64,000 nucleotides of DNA from Theropithecus gelada (GCF_003255815.1 NC_037668.1:71008940-71072939); one strand, 5' to 3'. Counted from the stretch's first letter, positions 12,169 to 22,813 are shown. Notes: generated by a model not told the origin, from the letters alone. Numbers and translations are program-made.

Positions 12169-13464
12169 GACATAATGCTACCTGCACCTTGAACATCCTT
12201 TATTTTGAGGGTTAGAATGGTAGAAGTGATGTAAATGAGTTCTACAAAGGATATTTCTAAAATTAAGGAAAGTGATTCCATATGTAAATCTTTGCTCTAT
12301 AATAAAAAAGAAAGAAAAACACCGAGGAAGTAAAAGTTGGGGGGGGCATAGTTTTCAAAGCCTGTAAAAGTATGTTGCATTAATAACTTACTTTTGGCTT
12401 TAGCTTTATCAGTGTGAAATGTTGTTAACCTGTGTTCTCCTTTTGTGAAACTCTGTGTTACTTGCGTAATTCAGTCTCTAACTGCTTCTGAGCCTGTTAC
12501 ACATTATCCCCGTGCAATAATATGGCATGAATTATGAAAGAGGACAGAGTAAATGTTTTTGTCTTCTTGACATGTGACCTGTGTGACCACAGTTTTGTTA
12601 GTTGAAATTAGTTTATAAACACTAAATTATCTTTGTTCTACATTACAATCTTAGTATTATATGAATCCAGAAATATCCTTTTCATGTGCCAATAATGCTA
12701 CAAGAAAATGTGAAAATAAGTTATTCTTTCTGCTAAAGATACTACATAGCTCTCAGGCATTTCTAACTTCCTTAAAAATAAAATATGGTTTCTAAACTGG
12801 AATGGAGAGAGAAGGGGCAGGTAAAATGGCTTACCACTCTATCAACACAGAGTAAAGCCCAACAATTAATGTGGACTGCCTACTCAACGTACCACCTACA
12901 CAGAGCTTCCGCCTATGCTAGTACTTCTCAAATATGAACAACCAAGGCTTGCCAGATATTAAGGAAAGAAACCCCAGCAAAATAATCCTAATCAAAGGGG
13001 ATTATCAGATTATCGTGTTATATTAGGATAATGTTTTAATTATATGGCAGGCAATGTTCTAAGTGTTTTACATTGATTAACCCAATGCTGACAGGAACCC
13101 AATGAGGTAGATACATCTATATTATGCCAGAGATGACACGGGAAATACAAATTAAATTCCCTATGGTCAAACAGCAACTAAGCAACAGAGCCAGGCCCCA
13201 GAGTCCACGCTTCTTAGCTTCTACAATACTCTACTGCTCAAACATGGGAAAGGGGAGATCAAAATGCACGGACTGCAGAAACAGAATGAAGGGAACAGAA
13301 GGAAACTTTATCAAAAAATTAGAATTATAATCATATCCTGAGAGATATAAGATACTGCATCTAGAGAATAAAATGATATGAAAAATGACCAATTCGAGAA
13401 TAAGGAACTCTTGGGGGATAAATGAAATGAAAGCTAAAATACATATTCAATAAAATGATTTTAG
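12169..13464. other. Intergenic, mostly unassigned
   Basis: AT-rich. A reverse MIR relic is likely at about 13020-13235 (TTTACATTGATTAACCCAAT, then CAACAGAGCCAGGCCCCAGA). Nothing else could be supported. Confidence 0.4.
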
Positions 13465-13766
13465 ATCGGGCACAGTGGCTCACACCTGTAATCCCAGCAC
13501 TTTGGGAGGCAGAGGCAGGTGGTTCACCTGAGGTCAGGAGTTCAAGACCAGCCTGACCAATATGGTGAAACCCTGTCTCTACTAAAAATACAAAAATTAG
13601 CTGGGTGTGGTGGCGCATGCCCATAATCCAAGCTACTTAGGAAGCTGAGGCAGAATCGCTGGAACCCGGGAAGTGGAGGTTGCAGTGAGCCGAGATTGTG
13701 TCACTGCACTCCAGCCTGAGCGATGGAGCGAGACTGTGTTTCAAAAAAAATTTAAAAAACAAAGAA
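13465..13766 (+). mobile_element. Alu (S-like)
   Basis: Dimeric Alu with GGTTCACCTGAGGTCAGGAG and a short A tail. The right arm has a small deletion. Confidence 0.9.
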
Positions 13767-14420
13767 ATCTCTCCCCCAAAAGTAGAACTGAAATACAACT
13801 TAGAAACAGTGCCTGTGAAATTCTAAAATTCTAAGGAGGAAATTCCTATCAGCCCAAATTAAAGGCAATTTCAGAAATGCAAGGAGATAAAAAGTTTACC
13901 TCTTATTTTCCCTTTCTTAGTAAGATACCAAAAAATGGTACACAGCAAAAGAAGGCATATGCTAAGATGGGAAAATATGGGATTCTGGAAATAATGGCAC
14001 CAACTTAGAAGGTCTAGGAAAAAAGGGACAGTTGTGTGGCGTAACTAGGTTGTAGGAGAAAAATTATAAAGTGGGTAAGATGATAAAGCACCTGGAAAGA
14101 ACTAAGAATACAGAAGGAAAATTAGGCAAGCAGAAGAACGTAAGGTGAAAGTTAACTGGAGGAAAAACCAAAAGCTGTACCACAAAGAAAATCACGGTGG
14201 CTCACGCCTGTAAAATATGGGCATTGAGCTTTACGGGGATTGATTGTAATATAACTACTTAGAAGGATGAGGCATAAGAAATGAGGGAGGTGTCAGTTAA
14301 ATCATTTATCACAAAATGAAGGCAATTTGAACTCAATGTCTAAATTATCAATAGATAGCAATGCAAAGTAACTTCTCAATCTTTTAGTCTGGACTATTTA
14401 AACAAAGGTATGTGTTCCTT
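13767..14420. other. Intergenic downstream of EBNA1BP2, nothing recognised
   Basis: Purine-rich anonymous sequence. An isolated ~20-base piece resembling the Alu 5' end lies at 14191-14212. Confidence 0.4.
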
Positions 14421-14437
14421 TAATAATTTTTCTTTAG

Positions 14438-14443
14438 TTTATT
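14438..14443 (-). terminator. EBNA1BP2 polyadenylation signal
   Basis: AATAAA on the minus strand (TTTATT on plus), 105 bases after the stop codon. The implied 3'UTR is about 14420-14548. Confidence 0.8.
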
Positions 14444-14548
14444 GAAAGAAATGTTTACAACATGACACCAACAGAAGGGATCAAAGTGTGTTGTGAAATT
14501 GTGAGTCTTCATTCCTTTTTCTTGGTTCTTTGTATTCAAAGATGCTGT

Positions 14549-14599
14549 TTAGTGCGTTCTGTTCTTCATCTTCTCTCTTGTTCGTTTTCCAGGTCTCTT
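14549..14599 (-). CDS. EBNA1BP2: EBNA1BP2 coding exon 9 (last) with stop
   Basis: The minus-strand acceptor CTGTAG lies just above 14599. The exon encodes KRPGKRTREKMKNRTH and the TAA at 14549-14551. It is 17 codons including stop and entirely basic. Confidence 0.95.
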   Translation of the reverse strand, partial: KRPGKRTREKMKNRTH

Positions 14600-17500
14600 C
14601 TACAGAAAAAGATATACCACATTTGGTCACATAGCAGCTTGCCTTCTGCCCCAGGTGAGGACGAACATAACTGAAGGGAGAGGGCAGGGTTGGGAGTGGG
14701 AGGGGAGGCTGAGCCTGCTCCTCACCCGGACACCTGGGCTCACTTACATTTGATCCTTTCTTGCCAGGCCTCTTGAGGCCTCTGCCATGAGCTGTCTTGG
14801 CCCGGAAGCTAGATACATCATCATAGCTCTCCCGAGTGTTCCACTTTGAGCCTTTCTTCTTTCCACCAAAACCAAACTTCTGGTTTTTATACCGTCGTTT
14901 AGCACTGGGCCTGGAAAAGAATGGTCCTAGACATCACCCACAGCACTGTAAACCCTCATGAATTTGATGGCCCAGCAATGCTCTCAGTTTCCTTTCTATA
15001 AGCAAAGCACCTTAGGCACGTCTGTAACCCAGAATCTCATCCTTGGCCCCACAATCCTATGCTACAGCCTCTCTAGACAAACTCATCTAGCTCGTTTATT
15101 TACAGTTCTGACCACCAGGGCAGGAAAATAAAGCAAGAAGCAGGGAAGGCTCTACATGTATCACGTGGCTTCCTGCTGTCTTTAGAAACCTTTCTATTTT
15201 AGGCTGGGTGCAGGGGCTCACGCCTGTAATCCCAGCACTTTGGGAGGCTGAGGCAGGTGGATCATGAGGTCAGGAGATCAAGACCATCCTGGCTAACACG
15301 GTGAAATCCCGTCTCTACTAAAAAAATACAAAAAATTAGCCGGGTGTGGTGGCAGATGACTGTAGTCCCAGTTACTCAGGAGGCTGAGGCAGGAGAATGG
15401 CGTGAACCCAGGAGGCGGAGCTTACAGTGAGCAAGATCACGCCACTGCACTCCAGCCTGGGTGGCGGAGCAAGATTCTGTCTCAGAAAAATAAAGAAAGC
15501 TTTCTATTTTAACAAAATCTTGTTAAATCACCCTCAGTTGTGTCTATTCCTCTCAAGGGTAAATACATGCAGTTCACATCCAAATCTAATGTTACATTTG
15601 TAACATTCAAATGTAATGAAATGAATACATTCAAATGTAAACATTCAAATGTAATTATAGGCATTCGAATAACATTCAAATGGAATAACATTCAAATGTA
15701 AAACTGGTCATCCAATAGGAATCTTGAATTCAGCATCTCCAAATTCATGTCATCTCCTGGACTGGCTCTACTTGCTGTACATATGCCCTCACTTGAGGCT
15801 GGCACTGCTCCCACCAACCCAGACACACAGGTCAAACATGTGAGAGTCAGCCTTGGTTCTTCTCTCACTCTTTATACCCAAGTCAATTACTAAGTCCTGC
15901 TCATTTCACCTCTTCAATGTTTCTTCAATCCATCTTCTCTTCTCCCTCAGTTGCCACTTTCAGGTTATTATCATTGCTCATCCGGACTTTAGCAATAGTC
16001 TCCTTGTCATTTTTTCAGCTTGCCTCAAGTCTATCACCTATACAAAATCCACTGTAATCTTTTTAAAAACATGAATATAACCTGCTCATTATTATTAGTA
16101 CAACCTACAACTTAGTCTCTCTACTGCCTTCTAGACAAAGCCCAAGCTCCTCAACAAGGCAAACCCACAGCCCAGGTCCCCCCACCCACATCGTACCCCT
16201 CCTTGCTTTGCACTGTATTCCCAGTGACACCAAGGGCTTACTGTTCCTCACAAACCCCTGAGATTTCACACCTCGATGGCTTTGCTCTTTCAGGCTTTCA
16301 CTTCTTCCCAAACCCAGCTTCTCTTCTATTCTCGTGGTTAATTCCTACTCATGCTTCAAGCAATGCTCAAGTCGAACCCTCCTCCAGAAACCCATCCCCA
16401 GACCCTGTCAGGTATTTATAAAAGCTGCCTCAGTACTAATCACCAAATGCCTCTATCATAGCACTTACTATCTTACATGGAAATTATCATTTCCCCTAGG
16501 CCTGGTATCCAGGTACGCAAAAAAGTGGACTAGAAAGAACAATGAGAGCCCACATTCTCTCTTTTAATCTTCATACTATGAGGCAGACACTATTTCCTCA
16601 ACTTAGCAGATGAGGCAATTAGCATTTAGAAAGGTATGGTAACTTGTTCAAAACTGCCCTCCTACTGAGTGGTAGAGTTGGGATCTGAACCCTAAGTCTG
16701 AACTCTCGACCATCACACTGTGTGATGAGGAATCAACTTTTACTCAGCATTCACTTAAAGGGTGCCACATACTTAAAAGTACCTTCTTGGGATGGGTGCA
16801 GTGGTTCACACCTATAATCCCAGCACTTTGGGAGGCTGAGGTGGGTGAATCACTTGAGGCCAGGAGTTCAAGACCAGGCTGGCCAACATGGCAAAACCCC
16901 ACCTCTACTAAAAATGCAAAAATTAGCTGGATGTGGTGGCGGGCACCTGTAGTTCCAGTTACTCAGGAGGCTGAGGCACAAGAATCGCTTGAACCCAGGT
17001 GGTGGAGGTTGCAGTGAGCCAAGACTGTACCGCTGCACTATAGCCTGGGTGACAGACTGAGACTCTGTCCAAAAAACACAAGTTTAAAAAGTGCCTTCTT
17101 TTACTCTTCAAAGACTGGCATGGCTAAAAGGGCCCATCACACAGTGCTAGGGGTCTCGGCCACAGGCAGCAGCTGCACTGTCTGGACTCTATGGCTGTGC
17201 TGGTGGAGGTGCTATGTCTGCCATCCTTGTGACCTGTGGCCCCATCACACCTCACGGGATCCAAAGAAACCACGCCAAAACACTTCTCACCCCTTCTTCA
17301 TCTGCTGGCCTTTGGCTCCTGCCTTCGTGCGCTGTGCCAGAGGTTTCTGATCTCCCTCAAGGAAATCCAGTTTATCGGAGAAGCCTGTAAGTGAAGAAGT
17401 AATTGTGATCGGCACCACTGTATTTTAAGAAGAAAAGTTTAAACCACCATATGAGGCTATTATTTGCTACACTGATTTTAACAGTCACATCCTGCTCTCC

Positions 17501-20500
17501 AACACCATTCCCAACACCTAGATCCGATAGGTCCACATCAACCAAGAAGGCTCCAAAGCACTAAGTGTTCAAATCAACTCTAAAGTACCTGCTACCCTTG
17601 TTCCCCTAGCAGAGAGATGTACCAACCTTTCTGATACTTCTTAATAGCATTCATCATATGTGCTTTCTCCTGCTGCCTCTTCTGAAGAACCTCCGTTTGC
17701 ACCTGTGATATGAACACAAGGACTATTATAGCTATTCCATACCATTACTCCAGTGTCTATACCATGATGAATGCCACTACCCTTTGACATTTACTATGTG
17801 CCAAAAACTGTTAGGGACTCTAAGTATATTCTTAGATCTAGGTATATTCTTCATAGATGAAGACATATCTGTCTCATAACAATGCAGTGAAGTTGAAATT
17901 TGTGTTATCCCCTAAATTGAAGCACAGAGAAGTTAACTTGCCCAAGTTGCATAGTGAAAAAGTGCACAGCTGAGATGACCCATGCTGTTTGACTCCAAAG
18001 CCAGCACTCATCCTATTATACAATCCTGCCTACAAAACTGAAGCAAATCATGTTTAAGACTACAACAATTTTCACATCACATTTGGACAGATTATTTAAC
18101 TCACTGTTACTAGGCATGAAAGTAATCAAAAGGAAGAGAAAAAAAACAATGTCCCCAGGAAAAGAAAAGAAAAAAGTTTGAAGGATAAAAGGAGACATTT
18201 TATAATACTCTAACAGAGGGTTTCTCAATCTTGATACTGCTACAGTGTGCAGAGAATAATTCTTTGCTGGGGCGTAGGGGCCTGTCCTGCACTGTAGGAT
18301 ATTTAGCAGCACCCCTGCCCTCTACCTACTAGATGCCAGTAGTACCCTCCCTCCCAAATTTGACAACTAAAAATATCACCAGGCAGTCATAGAAAACTCC
18401 TGGGAAGCAAATTCACCCCAGTTGACAACCTCTTCCCCAATGTTTCCTTAAATTAGGAACGGTGAACTAAAAGGCCCAAGTGAGTTTGTCTTTGCTTTTG
18501 GTAATTTTGGTTATGTTAAATTACTTATTGGTGTCTTTGAGAGAATCTCAACCATCCACCTCCAGATCAAAGAAATAATAAATCTGCAGCAGGCCTTTTG
18601 TAGAGGACAGGATCCCAGCCTATTCTTACTCTGCTGAGAATGTATCAGTGAAACGACCCCAAATGTGGACAAGGGTCCTGCAACCCAGATCACAACTGCT
18701 TCTGTCCAAATGTTGACAAAGTCTTAACATCCACGCCAATCTTCCTCACATTCATGTTTTTCCACAATCCTAACTTTAAAACTCGTCATCTTCTGAAAAG
18801 TTTCAGGGTATGCCTGATCTGGTGTTACATTAGCAAGACATTCACAGTTCAAACACACAGGCAATCTTTCAGATTGGACGATAATCATTAGGATAATTTC
18901 TTCAGGGACATGATTATCACATAGGCCAGTGAATCCCAAACCAGGATGCATTTCAGAATCACCTGGAAAGCTTTTGGGGAAGGGGGAAAACAGACACAGA
19001 TTCCCAGGGATTCTGAAGTCTAGAATTCTGTTTTGAAAAACTTCCCCTGGTGATTTTGCTGTGAGGTCAGGTTTGGAAACCACTCATCTGGACCCAGTGT
19101 ATAGATATGAAAACTGAAGACCCGAGAGGTGACTGGCTCGCCTGCAGTCACCATACTACTCCTGGGGAAGCATTCATGTCCAGGCAAGACTGTGCTCATG
19201 AATACCAGCACATACACTGAGAGACGGTAAACACACAATCAACACACAGCTCCATTCAGTTCAGGGGACCACGTCAGACTACGGCAATCTCATTTAACAC
19301 ACACACTCCGCCTCTTCCTGTTCCCTGCACACTTTCCTTCTCACCTTCTTCCCGTATTTCCTAAGTGCTCGCAGTTGTTTAGCCTTTTCAGACCTCTCCA
19401 TGGCAGCCTGTTTAGTCTGCAGCTTCTGTCGAATCTACAACACAAAACGCTGTCAGTTTATGTTATTTGAATCTGGAATGACCACTACTTAGGATGCACT
19501 AGAGCAGGGAACAGATATTCCCTGTTCTTTAAACTGTGGAACTTGTAAATCATCAATTCCAACCCCTGAGGACAATGGGGCCCACAGGCTGAGCACTTTA
19601 CCAAAAGTGTCAGAGTGAAGCCAGAGATTGAAAGCCACCTTCCCACTCCCAGTGTGCTGTCTGTTTCATTTTACAAACTGCCTGTCTGAAGCCCAGGAAA
19701 GAAGACAAACTTCTCCCCATTTCTACTGTCAGTAGACTGAGGCTGGAAACCAGTATGTGGCCTCAGTGTCCTTTTCTAGTATACCACACACACAATAAAA
19801 ATCCACGCAGATATCAGGTGCCTAGCCTTTTCAGTCAAACATACACATTTTAGTTAAAGGACGAGAAGTTGTCAGTGAGAACTTTTACAGAGTTCACAGT
19901 GAGAAGGTGAAATACTACCATGACAAAAGCTCCCTAAAATCCAGTTTGAGACCCCAGGGTACAATTTAAATATACTCATCCCTCAGTATCCATAGAGGAT
20001 TAGTTCTAGGACCCACTACAGACATCAAAATCCACAGATGCTCAAGTCCCTCATATAAAAATGGTGTAGCATTTGCATATAACCTACACTCGCCTCCAGT
20101 ATACTTTAAAGTCAGGGGACCTCAACTCCTGGGCCACAGACTGCCACGAACCTGCTATGAATCTGTGGCCTGTTAGGAACCAGGCCACACAGCAGGAAGT
20201 GAGTGGCAGGCAAGTGAGCGTTACCACCTGAGCTCCACCTCCTGTCAGATCAGCGGCTGCATTAAATTCTCATAGGAGCCCAAACTCTACTGTGAACTAA
20301 GCATGCAAAGGATTTAGGTTGTGTGCTCCTTATAAGAATCTAATGCCTGATGATCTGAGGTGGAACAGTTTCATCCCAAAACTATCCCCTCCCCCAGTTC
20401 ATGAAAAAATTGTCATCCATGAAACCGGTCCCTGGTGCCAGACCACTGCTTTAAATAGTCTCTAGATTACTTATAATACTGAATTCAATGCTACGCATCA

Positions 20501-22510
20501 TGTCATTCTCACAGATTAAATGTTCTCAGCACATGGCAAATTCAAGTTTTCTTTTTGCAACATTTTCAAATTTTTTTCTCAAATATTTTTGATCCAAGGT
20601 TGGTTGAATCCACAGATGCTGAACCCAAGGCTATGGAGGGCTGAGTATATCTTGGATTACATGCTGGCAATCCCCTCCTCCAAAGTTAAATGAGGTCCAA
20701 GTTCTACCCAACTCTAAATTGTACTGCATCTGAACCATCTAAGAATCCCTCATTTTATAGAGGAGAAAACTGAGGCCCAGAGAAAAGTAATTATCTACAA
20801 GTTCTAGCACTACCAGTGGCAAGGGCACAAGAATGCTGTCTTCTCTGCACACCATGCCATGACCAAGCCAGCTAGGAAATGCAATGGGCCATCTTCACCT
20901 CAAGGACCACACTTCTCACAGCACTGTTCCTCTCCTTAATTGCTGATTTTAGAAAAAATGTCATTCTTATATGCATCTAATTGGTGGTAACTGGCATGAC
21001 TCTGAAGTAGTCAATCTATGGAAGAGGTAATAATTGTCCTCTGACAACTGGCTCCCCATTATTGAGCTCACAGCTATCTTTCTAAGCCAGCTGAATATGC
21101 TTAAGTACAAAGTTTTGGCTTTCCAGAGGAAAACTTCTATTTCTTACCTTCTGCATCTGCAGATCAGACTTGGCCATTTCTGCAAAATAATCAGTGGGTC
21201 GCTTGGTAGGGACTTTGAGCTGATGGAGGCGGGGTAAGACTGCAAGCACTGCGGCCTGGGCTTGGCGGTAGCTGAGAATTGTGGGACAAAATGTATAATG
21301 AGGTGAAGGAGAGAGGCCTTACGTTCCTTTTTATTGCCTCTCATGAGTTATCCAAGCTCAGAAGGACTCTCAAAATCTGACCTCCATTAACAAGAACAAA
21401 CAAATAAAAACTGTCACCAAACCTCACTGATTTAGTATCTAAAAGAAATGCAGACATATACCAGTTTTTAAAAAGGGGAGGGGTATTGCTAAAAATAGTT
21501 TAAGAGAATGACTACTCTAAAGGTACCCATTAGCACAAACTAACGTCGATTATGGATTCTTACATAATTACTAAAGCAGTTCCACACAAGAACATCCCAT
21601 AAGCAATGTTTTGTTTTTTTTTTTAACTGAAGCATGCACAAAAAGTTTTAACATGAATATTTCAAATTAGTCCATAAACTGGATTTTGAATCGTGACTGT
21701 GGACCAAGGAGCTCTCCTCTCAAACAGCGAGAATCTCCTAGCTATTCTTAGTCAAAAGAAGCCGCTCTCCCTACTCCTAAGCTTATTCTGAGTGCAGGCT
21801 TACTAATTTCCCCTCTTTGCCACTCTCCTGCACAAGGATCCTCAACTTCTCCAACATTTGAAAACATACAAACTCATCTCTCGCTGGAAGTCGTCTTCTG
21901 GATCAACAGCTTTCTGGTCCTTGTTCTGAGGTGTTGGCGACTCAGATCCACCGATTTCTGGCACCGGACCCAGTGTCACATCGAGTCTTTCAACCCATTC
22001 CAGATCCCGCTTGAATTCTGCCAAACATTGCTTCAGGCCATTCTAGGAAATCCAGACACTGAGCTCATAAGAAGGGGATTCTGAGTTTGTTCTTCCCAAG
22101 CACAGGCTGTTAGGCGAAGGGACAAAGCGCTAATCCCTAATACACAGACAGGTAATAGACCCTCTTGGCAAGGCTCAGGGTGCATCTTTTCCTGGGACAA
22201 GAATCGGTCTCCCAAGCCCAACAGCAGCTGGTGCGCATCCCAAGTCTGAGTACCCCCGACCCTGTGCCCGCGCTCACCACGTCGTTCACGGCCTTCTTCG
22301 GCCCCTCTAGCACGACATTGAGGCCTGGCTTCAGAAGCCCTCGGGAAAACGCATCCTGCAACTGCAGGACACAATCACGGTCACTCCCAGGGGTGTAAGA
22401 CCCCCTCTCCCACGCCCAGCCCCGCGAGCTCGGCTGACACTTACCTCTCTATCTGTGACAAGAGATTCATCGGATTCCGACTCCGAATCCGAGAGCGGAG
22501 GAGTGTCCAT
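14549..22510 (-). CDS. EBNA1BP2: EBNA1BP2, nucleolar 60S ribosome-assembly factor (Ebp2 family), complete
   Basis: Nine coding exons on the minus strand (22445-22510, 22278-22361, 21870-22042, 21148-21271, 19345-19434, 17627-17702, 17291-17384, 14748-14910, 14549-14599) sum to 921 nt: 306 codons plus stop, the length I recall for human EBNA1BP2. All junctions are GT-AG and all phases agree. The protein starts MDTPPLSDSESESDES (acidic, serine-rich), has a helical, probably coiled-coil middle (about residues 107-240), and a very basic C-terminal third with KKG and KR clusters typical of nucleolar localisation, ending KRTREKMKNRTH. Yeast Ebp2 acts in 27S pre-rRNA processing and 60S assembly. The name comes from binding an Epstein-Barr virus protein; the gene is a host gene. 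The start at 22508-22510 has G at -3 and +4. A longer N-terminus is possible (see 22672-22813). Confidence 0.96.
14748..14910 (-). CDS. EBNA1BP2: EBNA1BP2 coding exon 8
   Basis: The acceptor is TTTTCCAG at 14911-14918 (minus) and the donor GTAAGTG at 14741-14747. It encodes PSAKRRYKNQKFGFGGKKKG, a segment including ESYDDVSSFRAKTAHGRG, then LKRPGKKGSN. This is the basic nucleolar-targeting part of the protein. Confidence 0.95.
15202..15499 (+). mobile_element. Alu (Y-like) in EBNA1BP2 last-but-one intron
   Basis: Full-length, with perfect 12-base target-site duplications CTTTCTATTTTA at 15190-15201 and 15500-15511. It is antisense to EBNA1BP2. Confidence 0.95.
15587..15705. repeat. Cluster of ACATTCAAATG repeats
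   Basis: ACATTCAAATG occurs exactly at 15603, 15627, 15641, 15672 and 15688, with a variant near 15662. TTACATTTG at 15592 is a partial inverted copy. Spacing is irregular. Confidence 0.8.
15760..16560 (+). repeat. L2 LINE fragment
   Basis: L2-like 3' text: GACAAAGCCCAAGCTCCTCA, then CCCTCCTTGCTTTGCACTG, then CCTCAGTACTAATCACC. Old and diverged. Confidence 0.6.
16788..17085 (+). mobile_element. Alu (S-like)
   Basis: Full-length. Near-identical flanks AAAAGTACCTTCTT and AAAAAGTGCCTTCTT mark the target-site duplication. Confidence 0.93.
17291..17384 (-). CDS. EBNA1BP2: EBNA1BP2 coding exon 7
   Basis: The acceptor ends TTACAG and the donor is GTGAGA. The exon encodes FSDKLDFLEGDQKPLAQRTK, then AGAKGQQMKKG. 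From memory the human protein has K and R where this one has T (AQRTK) and K (QMKKG), a small difference that fits a non-human primate. Confidence 0.94.
17627..17702 (-). CDS. EBNA1BP2: EBNA1BP2 coding exon 6
   Basis: The acceptor ends ATCACAG. The donor is the weak GTTGGT. The exon encodes VQTEVLQKRQQEKAHMMNAI, then KKYQK plus one base, a charged helical segment. Confidence 0.94.
17760..18020 (-). repeat. MIR/L2-type ancient repeat
   Basis: ACTATGTGCCAAAAACTGTT, then AGCACAGAGAAGTTAACTTG and TTTGACTCCAAAGCCAGCAC show the reverse MIR/L2 pattern. Confidence 0.55.
18021..19344. other. EBNA1BP2 intron, ancient fragments only
   Basis: No exon or RNA gene recognised. Parts near 18210-18450 and 18910-19090 resemble old transposon relics (for example AATCCCAAACCAGGATGCAT) that I cannot name with confidence. 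Confidence 0.4.
19345..19434 (-). CDS. EBNA1BP2: EBNA1BP2 coding exon 5
   Basis: It is exactly 30 codons, phase 0 at both ends: IRQKLQTKQAAMERSEKAKQ followed by LRALRKYGKK. The acceptor is TTGTAG and the donor GTGAGAA. The heptad-like charge pattern suggests a coiled coil. Confidence 0.95.
19971..20650. mobile_element. Tigger-like DNA transposon, interrupted by a second element
   Basis: Terminal inverted repeats are visible: ATACTCATCCCTCAGTATCC at the left, and the reverse complement of the right end begins ATATACTCAGCCCTCCATAG. The body (ATCCACAGATGCTCAAGTCC) is the familiar Tigger-derived sequence. It is non-coding and split by 20113-20448. Confidence 0.75.
20113..20448. mobile_element. 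hAT-like non-autonomous DNA transposon, nested
   Basis: It starts CAGGGGACCTCAACTCC and ends GACCACTG. CTTTAAA flanks it on both sides (20104-20110 and 20449-20455). The internal text (CTGTTAGGAACCAGGCCACA, GAAACCGGTCCCTGGTGCCA) is a well-known interspersed DNA element whose exact name I do not assign. Confidence 0.7.
20651..21147. other. EBNA1BP2 intron, MIR-like relic and unassigned DNA
   Basis: TTTTATAGAGGAGAAAACTGAGGCCCAGAG-like text (about 20750-20830) suggests a reverse MIR. The rest is anonymous. Confidence 0.45.
21148..21271 (-). CDS. EBNA1BP2: EBNA1BP2 coding exon 4
   Basis: The acceptor is TTCTCAG and the donor GTAAGAA. One leading base completes a Phe codon, then the exon reads YRQAQAAVLAVLPRLHQLKV, PTKRPTDYFAEMAKSD and LQMQK. 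The PTKRPTDYFAEM stretch is a conserved Ebp2-family segment. Confidence 0.95.
21272..21869. other. EBNA1BP2 intron 3, nothing recognised
   Basis: Unique-looking sequence. No exon, RNA gene or clear repeat. Confidence 0.4.
21870..22042 (-). CDS. EBNA1BP2: EBNA1BP2 coding exon 3
   Basis: The acceptor is TTCCTAG and the donor GTATGT. It encodes NGLKQCLAEFKRDLEWVERL, DVTLGPVPEIGGSESPTP and a segment ending DDFQREMS, plus two bases of a split Phe codon. It is 57 codons + 2. Confidence 0.95.
22278..22361 (-). CDS. EBNA1BP2: EBNA1BP2 coding exon 2
   Basis: It is 28 codons, phase 0 at both ends: LQDAFSRGLLKPGLNVVLEG followed by PKKAVNDV. The acceptor is TCCTGCAG and the donor GTGAGCG. A second AG five bases inside (TTGCAG) could be an alternative acceptor but would shift the frame. 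Confidence 0.95.
22445..22510 (-). CDS. EBNA1BP2: EBNA1BP2 first coding exon (standard start)
   Basis: ATG at 22508-22510 sits in a good context (GAGATGG). The exon encodes 22 residues, MDTPPLSDSESESDESLVTD then RE, with donor GTAAGT. The exon extends upstream as 5'UTR to a likely acceptor (CTTCCTGTAG) above 22533. Confidence 0.95.
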
Positions 22511-22671
22511 CTCGCCGCACGGACGTCCTACACCTACAGGAAGAAGCGGGGTATCCCGAGACCCAAGCGGCTAGCAGAGGGCGGCCCTGGCCGCCGCTGC
22601 CTGCCTTCAGCCCCCTACTCCCAGGTCGTGGCTCCACGTGCCACCGAGTCGCACCAGGGCTAGCAACTCAC

Positions 22672-22813
22672 AGCTACTGCTCAACTTTTGATTGGGACTT
22701 CCGCTTCCGGCGGCAAACCATACTTCCGGTTTGTCGTTGCTATAGGAACCGCTACGGCGTTTGAAAGTGCCCGGGTTACTTAGGATCCGCACAGGTAGTG
22801 CCTGTGGATACAT
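22672..22813 (-). CDS. EBNA1BP2: Possible alternative first coding exon of EBNA1BP2 (55-codon N-terminal extension)
   Basis: On the minus strand, ATG at 22811-22813 opens a frame reading [15 protein letters not shown] and, further on, [20 protein letters not shown]. It reaches a strong GTGAGT donor at 22666-22671. Spliced to the acceptor above 22533 it continues CVGRPCGE straight into MDTPPL. That gives 47 + 8 = 55 extra codons and a 361-residue protein, which equals the length I recall for a longer annotated human isoform. The same exon could instead be plain 5'UTR. Open frame and splice signals are seen; use of this ATG is inferred. Confidence 0.6.
22736..22749 (+). promoter_or_regulatory. 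RFX-type X-box motif
   Basis: GTTGCTATAGGAAC fits the X-box pattern RYYNYY-N(1-3)-RRNRAC at every constrained position, with a 2-base spacer. X-boxes bound by RFX factors mark promoters of ciliary genes. This one lies 377 bases before the CFAP57 start codon and next to three ETS-like sites. Confidence 0.7.

Noticed and set aside
14191..14212. Isolated piece resembling the Alu 5' end (CGGTGGCTCACGCCTGTAA)
   Set aside because: It is about 20 bases with no adjoining Alu sequence, too short to call as an element.
22607..22671. Continuation of the minus-strand frame beyond the GTGAGT donor
   Set aside because: A strong donor and a matching downstream acceptor make this intron; the continuation has no family similarity.
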